Assembly: GCA_002841865.1 (NCBI GenBank) | Contig: PHBD01000005.1 | Coordinates: forward strand, 62,001 to 126,000 | Length of the DNA: 64,000 bases | Direction: 5' to 3' | DNA from: Deltaproteobacteria bacterium HGW-Deltaproteobacteria-19 | GTDB taxonomy: Bacteria > Desulfobacterota > Syntrophia > Syntrophales > PHBD01 | In this document: piece after piece, positions 8,066-16,141 of the stretch | How positions within the stretch are numbered: the first letter of the stretch is position 1 | Layout of the letters: the number at the start of each line of letters is the position of its first letter | The notes under the pieces: model-generated | Database searches by the model: none | What the model was told of the DNA's origin: nothing | Seen by the model: only the letters and a program-made list of their open reading frames with translations | Program-made: the position numbers and the translations under genes

Positions 8066-8965
8066 ATGAACCGCAGGGAGTTCCTGAAAACGGCTGCTGT
8101 CACCGGGGCGACCCTGGCGCTGCCGGGTCTCCTGCTGCCCGACGGTTCGGCGGCGGCCGCCGAGAAGCTGGACATGGTCGTGGCGAAGGGGCCTTCTCCG
8201 GCCCGGATCACCCGGGCGGCGGTGGACGCTTTCGGGGGGATGCGCCGGTTCGTTTCCCGGGGCGACGTCGTCGTGATCAAGCCGAACATCGGCTGGGACC
8301 GTACGCCCGAATACGCCGCCACAACGAATCCCGAGGTGGTGGGAACCCTGGTTCGGCTCTGCTTCGAGGCGGGGGCAAAAAAGGTGAAGGTCTTCGACCA
8401 CACCGTCAGCAGTCCCCGAAGGGCCTACAAGCAGAGCGGCATCGCCGATGCGGCCGCGGCCGCAGGCGCCGATCTGTCCTTCGTGGAAGACCGGAAATTC
8501 AGGGAGATGAAGATCCAGGGCGAGACCCTCAAGTCCTGGCCCCTTTACACGGAGGTCTTCGAGGCCGACAAGATCATCAACGTCCCCATCGCCAAGGTCC
8601 ACGGCACATCCATCCTGACTCTGGGAATGAAGAACTGGATGGGTGTGATGGGGGGATCGCGGGGACGGATTCACCAGCGGATCGACCCGTGCCTCGTCGA
8701 CATGGCCCGGACGGTCCGGCCGACGCTGGTGGTTCTCGACGCCGTCCGGATCCTCGTGGCCAACGGGCCGACGGGCGGAGACCTGTCGGACGTGCGCCTG
8801 ATGAACACGGTGGCGGTGAGCCAGGATCAGGTCGCCGTGGACGCCTTCGGCAGCACCCTGTTCGGTCTCCGGGAGGACGCCCTGGGCTGTGTCCGCCTCG
8901 GACACCAGGCCGGCCTGGGGAACATGCGGCTGGCCCGCCAGAAGATCCGCCGGATCCAGGCATGA
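8066..8965 (+). CDS. Tat-exported DUF362 family protein
   Basis: A 299-aa protein that starts with a twin-arginine signal (MNRREFLKTAAVTGATLAL, then LLLPDGSAAAA), so it should be exported folded, likely with a cofactor. The mature part has the DUF362 pattern: VVVIKPNIGWDR, then INVPIAKVHGTSILTLGMKN and a C-terminal VAVDAFGSTLFG. DUF362 proteins are common in anaerobes and often accompany or are fused to ferredoxin domains; their reaction is not established. The ATG at 8066 was chosen because GGGAGGA precedes it and the Tat motif begins there. The next gene, 30 bp downstream on the same strand, is a membrane polyferredoxin, suggesting a joint extracytoplasmic redox role. Confidence 0.85.
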   Translation: MNRREFLKTAAVTGATLALPGLLLPDGSAAAAEKLDMVVAKGPSPARITRAAVDAFGGMRRFVSRGDVVVIKPNIGWDRTPEYAATTNPEVVGTLVRLCFEAGAKKVKVFDHTVSSPRRAYKQSGIADAAAAAGADLSFVEDRKFREMKIQGETLKSWPLYTEVFEADKIINVPIAKVHGTSILTLGMKNWMGVMGGSRGRIHQRIDPCLVDMARTVRPTLVVLDAVRILVANGPTGGDLSDVRLMNTVAVSQDQVAVDAFGSTLFGLREDALGCVRLGHQAGLGNMRLARQKIRRIQA

Positions 8966-8995
8966 AAAACGCGTTCCGGCCCTTGCCTCGAGGGG

Positions 8996-10573
8996 ATGGA
9001 GAATGCCCTCGCCCCTGAAAGCGGAAAGACGGTGATCCGAAAAGCGCGACTTGCCTCTCAGGCCTTGTTCCTGCTTCTCTTCCTGTGGCTCTTCCTCCAG
9101 ACGGAGTCGAAAGGAGCGGACCAGCTCGGGTATCCGGTCAAGTTTTTCCTCGACGCCGATCCCCTTCTGGTGCTGACGGCGATCCTGTCGAGCCGGTCGT
9201 TTCTTCCCTCGATGCTGCTGGCGGGGGCGGTGGCCCTGGCGACGGTCTTTATGGGCCGGTTTTTCTGCGGCTGGGTGTGTCCCCTGGGGACGCTCCACAA
9301 CCTCACGGGCTCCGTCGTCCGGAAGCGCCGGCGGACCGTCCCGAAGGGGAGCTTCCGCCTGAAGTATCTGCTCCTGGTTTTCCTGCTGGCCTCCTCCGCT
9401 TTTACCCTTCAGATCACCGGCATTTTCGATCCCCTGAGCCTTCTGATCCGTTCCCTGTCCCTTTCTGTCTATCCGGCCTTCCAGTACGGCGTGACGTCCT
9501 TCCTCGACGCGCTGTCCCGCTGGCCGGTCCCGGGGCTGGCGCCGGCGGCGGACTGGCTGCTCGATATTCTCCACAAGGGCGTTCTATCCCTCCGGCAGCC
9601 ATTGTTCAACCAGGGGTTCCTTCTGGGGCTCCTGTTCCTCGGCATCCTGGCGCTCAACTGGGTCGAGCGGCGATACTGGTGCCGTTATCTCTGCCCGCTC
9701 GGCGCACTTCTGGGAATCCTCTCCCGCCGGTCCCTGCTGTCCCGGTCCGTCAGCGAAGGCTGCGATTCCTGCGGCGCCTGCGTTCCGGGCTGTGAGGGGG
9801 GATGCTTCCCCCAGAGCCCCGATAAATGGCGCAAGGCCGAATGCTACCTCTGCGGAAACTGCGACGACGCCTGCCCGAAGAATGTCGTGTCCTTCGGCTT
9901 TGGCAGGAATCCCGCCGCGCAGGCGCTGGACCTGGGAAGGCGCCGGGTTATCGCTGCCGCCGCGGCAGGGGTCGCGGCGGTGCCGCTTCTCCGGATCGGG
10001 CCGACCCGGGCTGGACAGGCGGACCCGCGGCTGATCCGCCCCCCGGGGTCACTGGAGGAAAGGGAGTTCCTGCGGCGCTGTGTCAAGTGCGGCGAGTGTA
10101 TGAAGGTCTGCATCACCGGCGGCCTGCAGCCGGCCCTGACGGAGGCTGCCCCGGAGGGGATCTGGTCTCCGGTCCTGGTGCCCCGGGTCGGTTACTGCGA
10201 GTATCGCTGCACCCTCTGCGGGCAGGTGTGTCCGACGGGGGCGATCCGCAGCCTGAAACCGGCGGAGAAGCCGGATGTGAAGATCGGTCTTGCCATGATC
10301 GATCCGGGCCGCTGCCTCCCCTGGGCGCACGCCGTGCCGTGCATCGTCTGCGAGGAGGTGTGCCCGACGCCGAAGAAGGCCGTTCTGCTCGAAGAGGTTG
10401 TCGTGAAAGACCGGGACGGCCGCCCGGTGACAGTGAAACAGCCCCGGGTGGACCTGGATCGCTGCATCGGGTGCGGCATCTGCGAGAACCGCTGCCCCGT
10501 TCTGGGAAAGCCGGCCATCTATGTCCTGTCCGTCGGCGAATCGCGATCGAGGGAAAACCAGCTTCTCCTCTAA
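8996..10573 (+). CDS. NapH/MauN-type membrane polyferredoxin
   Basis: A 525-aa membrane iron-sulfur protein. The first half has about five hydrophobic segments with the NapH-type motifs FFCGWVCPLG and YWCRYLCPLGAL. It is followed by Cys clusters CDSCGACVPGC, CYLCGNCDDACP, CVKCGECMKVC, CEYRCTLCGQVCP, CIVCEEVCP and CIGCGICENRCP, consistent with several [4Fe-4S] centres. A second hydrophobic stretch (RRVIAAAAAGVAAVPLL) with preceding arginines lies mid-protein, as if a ferredoxin of NapG type were fused behind NapH. Such proteins pass electrons from quinol or cytoplasmic donors to exported enzymes. With the DUF362 protein upstream it probably forms a redox unit; the partner reductase is unknown. 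GTG at 9030 is an alternative start. Confidence 0.85.
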   Translation: MENALAPESGKTVIRKARLASQALFLLLFLWLFLQTESKGADQLGYPVKFFLDADPLLVLTAILSSRSFLPSMLLAGAVALATVFMGRFFCGWVCPLGTLHNLTGSVVRKRRRTVPKGSFRLKYLLLVFLLASSAFTLQITGIFDPLSLLIRSLSLSVYPAFQYGVTSFLDALSRWPVPGLAPAADWLLDILHKGVLSLRQPLFNQGFLLGLLFLGILALNWVERRYWCRYLCPLGALLGILSRRSLLSRSVSEGCDSCGACVPGCEGGCFPQSPDKWRKAECYLCGNCDDACPKNVVSFGFGRNPAAQALDLGRRRVIAAAAAGVAAVPLLRIGPTRAGQADPRLIRPPGSLEEREFLRRCVKCGECMKVCITGGLQPALTEAAPEGIWSPVLVPRVGYCEYRCTLCGQVCPTGAIRSLKPAEKPDVKIGLAMIDPGRCLPWAHAVPCIVCEEVCPTPKKAVLLEEVVVKDRDGRPVTVKQPRVDLDRCIGCGICENRCPVLGKPAIYVLSVGESRSRENQLLL

Positions 10574-10578
10574 GCGGT

Positions 10579-10596
10579 GACGCCGGTTCCGGCGTC
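10579..10596 (+). terminator. Possible terminator hairpin after polyferredoxin gene
   Basis: GACGCC and GGCGTC form a stem around GGTTCC six bases after the polyferredoxin stop, followed by a modest T-rich stretch (GCGTTCTTGT). The convergent flavoprotein gene ends 66 bp further on. A weak candidate. Confidence 0.35.
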
Positions 10597-10661
10597 GCGT
10601 TCTTGTCGCAAGCGGCATTCTTCGGGACGGACGTCTTCGAACCGGTTTGCCATCCTGTGCT

Positions 10662-12020
10662 TCAGTCCCGGAACAGCCCCTGAAAAACCTCGCTGATTCC
10701 CGGGTGCGGAAGGATCCAGTTCCGGAGAGCCGATCGGTCCAGGCCAATCCGGACGGCCAGGGTCAGGGGGGCGATCAGTTCCCCTGCCCCCTCGCCGGCG
10801 ACGGCGGCGCCTGCCAGCCGGTCCCCCAGAAAAACAGCCTTGGCGAATCCCGCGCCCGCCAGCTCGGTCCGGGCAAGAATGTTGGCCCCGTAATCGGACC
10901 GGGTCACCCGGACCGCGAGACCCCGCTCGGCGGCCTGCCGCTCCGTGAGTCCGACCCGGGCCGCCGGCGGGTGGGTGTAGACGACGGAGGGAACGAACGC
11001 GTCGTCGTGGCGGACCGATCCGTCGCCAAAGAGGCGGCTGGCTAAAGCCTTCCCCTGCTGCGCCGCCCGGTGGGCCAGCAGCACGCCTCCCGTCACGTCA
11101 CCGACGGCGAAGACCCTTTTGCAGGTCGTCTCCAGATTCTCATCTACACGGATGCCCTGCCGGTCATGGGTGATGCCGAGCCTGTCCAGTTGATCCCTCT
11201 CCAGAAGCGGACGCCGGCCCGTGCAGACCAGGGCGATCGAGGCCTGCATTTCCAGCGGGCCCGACGGGCCCGCCAGCCGGGCCAGGATACCGCCGTTTTC
11301 TTCCCGGATGGATTCAGCCGAGGTGGAGATGTGAATGGCGATCCCCAGGCGGGAGAGCTCCCGGCCGATCAGGGATGAGACGTCGTTGTCCTCGAGGGGC
11401 AGGATCCGTTCGAGGGCCTCTGCCAGCGTGACCCGGCAGCCTGCCTCGGCCAGGAATGTGGCGAACTCGACTCCGATGAAGCTGCCTCCCAGGATAACGA
11501 CGCTTTCCGGGAGCTCCGTCCGTTCGAGGAACCCGTCGGAAGTGAGGATCCGCGGGGAAGGCGTGATGCCCGGCGGCAGGGATGGTTCGGAGCCCCAGGC
11601 GATCACGATGGACGGCGCCTGGAGCATGGCTGACGCTCCGTTCTGCGCTGTCCATTCCACCTCTCCCGGGGCCTTCAGAATGCCTGTACCGACCCGACAG
11701 TCCGCACCGGCCTCGCGGAGGGACTGCTGTGCCCCCAGGGCGGAGACACGGACCATCTGCTCCATGTGTCTGCGCGCCACCGCGAAGTCGAGAACGGTGT
11801 CGGGGACTTTCACGCCCAGGCGCCCTGCTTTTTTCAGGGCGGCCCGGGTCCGGCTGCATGCCAGCAGGGCTTTCGTTGGAATGCAGCCGCGGTGGGTGCA
11901 GGTCCCCCCCCATCCGCCGCGTTCCAGGATGACGGTGCGGGTTCCCAGGCGTGCAGCTTCCTCCGCCACGGCGTGCCCTCCGGGACCGCCGCCGATGACG
12001 ATCAGATCGAACGTTTCCAT
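10662..12020 (-). CDS. lpdA: Dihydrolipoamide dehydrogenase-like flavoprotein
   Basis: A 452-aa class I pyridine nucleotide-disulfide oxidoreductase. It has the FAD motif VIGGGPGGHAVAEEAARLG, the redox-active disulfide GGTCTHRGCIPTKALL (CX4C), the NAD motif VVILGGSFIGVEFA, the second FAD contact VFAVGDVTGG and the C-terminal dyad HPGISE (His and Glu conserved). These features fit dihydrolipoamide dehydrogenase, which re-oxidises lipoyl-H protein or lipoyl-E2 with NAD. It stands alone, but lipA and the glycine cleavage genes lie in the same window, so it is a candidate L protein. Other members of the fold with the same disulfide (mercuric or soluble transhydrogenase types) cannot be fully excluded. 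Start at 12020 is set by AAGGAG 4 nt upstream and by the FAD motif; 25 in-frame codons upstream are not used. Confidence 0.8.
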   Translation of the reverse strand: METFDLIVIGGGPGGHAVAEEAARLGTRTVILERGGWGGTCTHRGCIPTKALLACSRTRAALKKAGRLGVKVPDTVLDFAVARRHMEQMVRVSALGAQQSLREAGADCRVGTGILKAPGEVEWTAQNGASAMLQAPSIVIAWGSEPSLPPGITPSPRILTSDGFLERTELPESVVILGGSFIGVEFATFLAEAGCRVTLAEALERILPLEDNDVSSLIGRELSRLGIAIHISTSAESIREENGGILARLAGPSGPLEMQASIALVCTGRRPLLERDQLDRLGITHDRQGIRVDENLETTCKRVFAVGDVTGGVLLAHRAAQQGKALASRLFGDGSVRHDDAFVPSVVYTHPPAARVGLTERQAAERGLAVRVTRSDYGANILARTELAGAGFAKAVFLGDRLAGAAVAGEGAGELIAPLTLAVRIGLDRSALRNWILPHPGISEVFQGLFRD

Positions 12021-12206
12021 GGGTCTCCTTGTTTCGGCCGGCCGGGAATCGGCGCCCTGGCAATCGCAGGTCGCCGGGACGGACGTATTCTGCATAGACG
12101 AAGCGCTCCCCGGTGTAAACGGAAAAACCGGGCTCGTGCTTCAGGTAAATGAGTAAGAATCACCGCAGACGGATGTTTTTCAACGGCCCGTCTCAGGGTT
12201 GTTTCC

Positions 12207-12330
12207 CAGGCTGTTCAAAAGGGGTTGGATGCAAGGCGCCCGAAATCCTGAGCCGTGAGTCGTACCCCTTGGTACGTCGAACGGCGAAGGATAAGGGGAA
12301 CGCAGCAGACGACCCCTTTTCAACAGCCTG
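12207..12330 (-). repeat. 124-bp palindromic repeat, copy 1
   Basis: Full copy. Ends CAGGCTGTTCAAAAGGGG and, inverted, CAGGCTGTTGAAAAGGGG (17 of 18 identical). An inner palindrome CGTAC...GTACG sits in the middle. On the minus strand its first base directly follows the TGA (12333-12331) of the MFS gene. Confidence 0.85.
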
Positions 12331-13551
12331 TCACAGATTGCGGAAGGATGTGCCCCTTGTCCACCTAATCAGAAGCAGGATGTGCAGGACAATCAGTCCC
12401 ATCAGGCCACCTGCCGCCCAGTAGACCGAGGGGAAACCCCAGGAGTCCTTCAGCGCCCCCACGAGGTACACCGCGGCGGACCCGACCCCGAAGATCAGCA
12501 CGGCGGCGATGCCGAATCCCGTGCTCCGCCAGGCCGGCGGCGTAAACAGGCCGATGAGGCTGTTCTCGATGGGCTGGATGCCAAGGGCGAAAAAGACGTA
12601 GAGGCAGGCGGCGAGAAACAGAGGCTGTTCCTGGAACATGGCCATTCCTAGGACGAAGGGGATCGAGACGATGTTGAACAGGAGATAGATCTTCCTCAGC
12701 TCGTGTCGGTCCGCCATCCTGCCTCCCGTGAGCTGGCCGAAAATCCCGGCGACATAGACGAGGGAGGTGAGGGCGGCCGCGGCGAAGGTGGCCGTCGCCG
12801 GATGGTCCGGGAGATGGATCGAACGCAGAAAGTTCGAGAGGAACGGGGCGTGATACTCCAGGTAGGCCGGCAGGGAGACGATGTTGATCCGATAGGCCAG
12901 GCCCCCGAGGGTGACGATCCAGAAGAACAGGAGCAGCCGGCGGAGGGCGGCGTTTCGATTTTTCGCCGGGGGCAGCTCGGAACGGTCCCGGCCGGGAAGA
13001 GGCGTTTCGTCGATCCGTGCCATTGCCAGCGCGATGCCTCCCAGCAAGGCCGCCAATCCCAGGACCGCATAGACTGCCCGCCAGCCGGATAGCCAGTTCA
13101 GGAGGCCCGCCAGGAAGGGAGCGGCAACGAGTCCGACGCTCCCCGCCACAGCGTTGATGCCCAGGGCGGAGCCGCGGTTCTTCACCCCGCCGGTGATGAA
13201 TCCCATGCCGGCGGGGTGGCTCGCCGAGATGAATGCCCCGGTCACGGCCAGGGAAGCGGCGATGGCGACGGGGGAGTCGGTCAGGGCGGTCCACAGAGCG
13301 CCGCAGGCGCTCCCGAAGAGGGCCAGGACCAGGATGCGGCGGTTCCCGAAGCGGTCGGCGGCGATTCCCCACGGAAGGGAGCAGAGGCCGAAGAGAAGGT
13401 ACATGGGGAATCCCAGGGCCAGCACGGCCGTCAGGTCCATGCCGAGGGCGAGGGTGAGCGGGATGGCCAGGGCCGGGAAGGTCACCTCGAAGCAGTGGAA
13501 CAGGGAATGGGCCCAGCAGGTATAAATGACAATCTTGCGTTCGTTGCTCAT
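12331..13551 (-). CDS. MFS transporter
   Basis: A 406-aa protein with about 12 hydrophobic segments and the family signature after helix 2 (GIAADRFGNRRI), with its second-half counterpart GGRMADRHELRK between helices 8 and 9. Major facilitator proteins move small solutes with protons or by exchange; the substrate cannot be read from sequence. A cytoplasmic loop (TPLPGRDRSELPPAKNRN) separates the halves. The gene lies alone between the flavoprotein and the octaheme cytochrome, all on the minus strand. The ribosome site is weak. Its stop codon abuts repeat copy 1. Confidence 0.85.
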   Translation of the reverse strand: MSNERKIVIYTCWAHSLFHCFEVTFPALAIPLTLALGMDLTAVLALGFPMYLLFGLCSLPWGIAADRFGNRRILVLALFGSACGALWTALTDSPVAIAASLAVTGAFISASHPAGMGFITGGVKNRGSALGINAVAGSVGLVAAPFLAGLLNWLSGWRAVYAVLGLAALLGGIALAMARIDETPLPGRDRSELPPAKNRNAALRRLLLFFWIVTLGGLAYRINIVSLPAYLEYHAPFLSNFLRSIHLPDHPATATFAAAALTSLVYVAGIFGQLTGGRMADRHELRKIYLLFNIVSIPFVLGMAMFQEQPLFLAACLYVFFALGIQPIENSLIGLFTPPAWRSTGFGIAAVLIFGVGSAAVYLVGALKDSWGFPSVYWAAGGLMGLIVLHILLLIRWTRGTSFRNL

Positions 13552-13700
13552 GATGACTGGACGGACCTTTCCCGGCAGAATCTAAAAGCCGGAAGCCCGG
13601 GAACTGTGCCCGGGAACCCTTGTTCCCTTTGATGTCGGACATCGGGTCAAAAGGCTTCTTTCTCACGGTATACCCGGAAGGGGGCAAGGTATCAAACAAG

Positions 13701-13730
13701 GAGGGGTTCCCCCGATTCCTGGAACCCCTC
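13701..13730 (-). terminator. Candidate terminator downstream of octaheme cytochrome
   Basis: GAGGGGTTCC and GGAACCCCTC are perfect 10-bp inverted arms with a 10-nt loop. On the minus strand they are followed by CTTGTTTG, a poor but T-containing tail. It lies 55 bp beyond the cytochrome stop. Confidence 0.45.
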
Positions 13731-13784
13731 CTCTCCGGAGCCCGGTCTTCCAGACAAGACGGCAAGCGCCTTCACGGATCCGGA

Positions 13785-15101
13785 CTATTTCCTGAACAGC
13801 TTTTCGTAAGCCTTCACGCCGGCCATGTAGCCCGCCTCATCCTTTGCCCAATCCTTGTGGCAGCCGTTGCAGGAATTGGGGGCGACGTTCTTCGGGTCCT
13901 TCAGGAAAGCCTCCAGGCTCTCCCGAGGTTTGATGATCTTGAAGTCGTGGGAATGGATATCGCCAGCCTCGGCGGAAGACGCGGTCTTCACCATGTGACA
14001 GGAGGAGCAGCGGCTGGTTCCCGTTGTCTCCGGGGCGTACGAATGTTTCGTATGGCCGCGGACCGCTTCGGGGGTGGCATACCTCTTCTTGTGGCAGTTG
14101 AGGCACAAATCGTTGTTGCTGTCGGCCTTTACAAGCTGGTAACGGTTCGGTGCCCCGTGCGGGTCATGACAGGCCGCACAGGTCACCTTTCCCCTGTAAT
14201 GACCGCTTCTCAGGAGGTCGTGCCACTGCTGGTGATGGCTCTTGGCATGGGCCGTCATGCCACGCCACTCGCCGGGCCGGAACTGGTAGTACCGGTCCAG
14301 GGGCTCCCCCACGGCGTACGGCTTGTTATCCTTGTCGTTCCAGGGGTAGCCATAGCTTCCCGCCGGTTTGCTCACCCCGCGGGAGTGGCACTGGCCGCAG
14401 GACTCGATATTCCGGTCGTATGCCAGTTTCCCGGGATTGATGATGCCTCCGGTCGGATTGCCCAGGTGTTCCGAGCCCGGACCGTGGCATTTCTCGCAAC
14501 CCGTGTTCAATTCCGTGTACTTGACCTCGACACCCTTGTCGCCTTTCGACAGGACAAGGCCCGTGTTGTGGCATCCGGCACAGTCCAGTTCAAAGGAGTT
14601 CCTCGCAGGCGGCTCCTTGAGGCTCCCGTCGGCGTTGTACCACCACTGGGGATTGTAGGAGACCCAACGCGATGTTGCCTGATTCCATTGGATCGGCAGG
14701 ATGTAATGTAGGTTCCCGATTCGGACCTGGTAGCGCTGTTTCCATCCCCAGCCGCCGTAGGTCCGGACGACTTTGTACGTCTGCTCGCGGGAGGGATTTT
14801 TCGTGTCCGCGAGGGTGGCGTAATAATCTTTTTCCTTTTTGAACAGTTTGACGGTGTACCCGGGAATGTTTCCTCCCTTGAGTTTCAAGGTCCCTTTCCA
14901 GTCCACGACGACGGTGTCATTGGCGGGTGAGAGTTCCTGCTGCGACTTGTTGTGGAGGGTTCCTTTCCATTTTTCGAAGATCCGGGCGTGGCACGTGGCA
15001 CATTTGTCGGACCCCACATACTGGGGGGCCGCCAGGACCGCTGCGGGAAGGAGGACTGCCCAGACAACGGCGAGCAGCCCGAGCGTGATTCGCTTTTTCA
15101 T
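13785..15101 (-). CDS. Exported octaheme c-type cytochrome
   Basis: A 438-aa protein with a Sec signal peptide (MKKRITLGLLAVVWAVLLPA, then AVLAAP) and eight CXXCH heme sites: C34, C174, C202, C235, C308, C333, C365 and C411. The first is separated from the rest by 140 residues without heme. The spacing resembles cytochrome c554-like multiheme proteins (CATCHARIFEKWKGTLH at the N terminus). It would carry electrons in the periplasm or at the cell surface. No cytochrome maturation genes or partner reductase are in view. The ATG at 15101 is chosen for the signal peptide and a GGAG just upstream; an open stretch continues upstream to 15455 but is not protein-like. Confidence 0.88.
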   Translation of the reverse strand: MKKRITLGLLAVVWAVLLPAAVLAAPQYVGSDKCATCHARIFEKWKGTLHNKSQQELSPANDTVVVDWKGTLKLKGGNIPGYTVKLFKKEKDYYATLADTKNPSREQTYKVVRTYGGWGWKQRYQVRIGNLHYILPIQWNQATSRWVSYNPQWWYNADGSLKEPPARNSFELDCAGCHNTGLVLSKGDKGVEVKYTELNTGCEKCHGPGSEHLGNPTGGIINPGKLAYDRNIESCGQCHSRGVSKPAGSYGYPWNDKDNKPYAVGEPLDRYYQFRPGEWRGMTAHAKSHHQQWHDLLRSGHYRGKVTCAACHDPHGAPNRYQLVKADSNNDLCLNCHKKRYATPEAVRGHTKHSYAPETTGTSRCSSCHMVKTASSAEAGDIHSHDFKIIKPRESLEAFLKDPKNVAPNSCNGCHKDWAKDEAGYMAGVKAYEKLFRK

Positions 15102-15238
15102 ATGCTCCGATTGTCCCTCCTTTCCTGAAAAGATGCGATCGTCATTTTTCTTTGTACTGCCTGTTTTGGACTGCCTCACCCCCCTTCCGCATTCCTTCCC
15201 GGATCGGCCGTTTCCGCAACGGTGCGACCAAGGGAGGT

Positions 15239-16141
15239 TCAGACCGGCTTGGATGCCGGTTCCACGCGGGCCTCCGGAAAAGCCCGGGCGGCCCGGTAGG
15301 AAGAGCGCACAAGCGGACCCGCCGCGATGTGGCGGAATCCCATTTGCCGCGCCTCCGCCTCGATGGACCCGAACTCCTCCGGGGTCCACCATCGGAAAAT
15401 GGGCCAGTGTTCCCGTGTCGGCTGCTGGTACTGGCCCACCGTCAGGTGCCGGCACCCGGCTTCAATCAGGTCTTCAAGAACCCGCGAGATCTCCTCCCGG
15501 GTTTCTCCCAGGCCCACCATCAGGCCCGACTTGGCCGCGGGGCCGCCATCGGTCGATTCATTTCTTTCGCTGACCCGGCGAAGCAATTCAAGCGATGTCC
15601 GATAACTCCCCTGTGGGCGCAGCGTCGGGAAGAGCCGAGGCACCACCTCAACGTTGTGGTTGATCACGTCAGGCCGCGCCTCCAGGACCTGCTCCAAAGC
15701 GGCTCGGTCCCCGCGAAAATCGGGAACCAGGATTTCGATGCGGCAGCCGGGGATTTCGTGACGCAGGAAAGAGATACAGGCTGCAAAAACAGAGGCGCCC
15801 CCGTCCGGAAGATCGTCCCGGGTCACGGAGGTGATGACGACGTAATGGAGGAGGAGCCGGCGGGCCGCCTCGGCGACCCGTTCCGGCTCCTCCGGATCCG
15901 GCGGCCCGGGAATCCCGTGACGGACGCCGCAGTAACGGCAGTCCCGGGAGCATGTGTCGCCCAGAATCAGGAAGGTGGCGGTACCGGCAGTGAAGCACTC
16001 CCCTCGGTTGGGACAGCGGGCCTCCCGGCAGACGGTGTGGAGACCCAGATCGTCCAGGGTCCGGGATACCGCTGCAAAGGCCGGTCCCCGGGGGAGGGGG
16101 ACTTTCAGCCAGGGAGGTTTGCGGAGGGGTGCTTCATCCAT
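15239..16141 (-). CDS. lipA: Lipoyl synthase
   Basis: A 300-aa radical SAM enzyme that inserts two sulfurs into octanoyl groups on lipoyl carrier proteins such as GcvH. It has both lipoyl synthase Cys sets: CX4CX5C at C38, C43 and C49 (auxiliary cluster, sacrificed as sulfur donor) and CX3CX2C at C64, C68 and C71 (SAM cluster), plus the C-terminal RSSYRA serine motif. Length is normal. Its ATG overlaps the kamA stop by one base (TGATG), so it is translationally coupled to kamA. Its product is needed by the glycine cleavage H protein encoded 13 kb away. Confidence 0.95.
   Translation of the reverse strand: MDEAPLRKPPWLKVPLPRGPAFAAVSRTLDDLGLHTVCREARCPNRGECFTAGTATFLILGDTCSRDCRYCGVRHGIPGPPDPEEPERVAEAARRLLLHYVVITSVTRDDLPDGGASVFAACISFLRHEIPGCRIEILVPDFRGDRAALEQVLEARPDVINHNVEVVPRLFPTLRPQGSYRTSLELLRRVSERNESTDGGPAAKSGLMVGLGETREEISRVLEDLIEAGCRHLTVGQYQQPTREHWPIFRWWTPEEFGSIEAEARQMGFRHIAAGPLVRSSYRAARAFPEARVEPASKPV

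Noticed and set aside
12207-12330. 124-bp repeats as integron attC sites
   Set aside because: They follow stop codons and are palindromic, as attC sites are, but the ends lack the GTTRRRY and RYYYAAC core sites, and no integrase is present.
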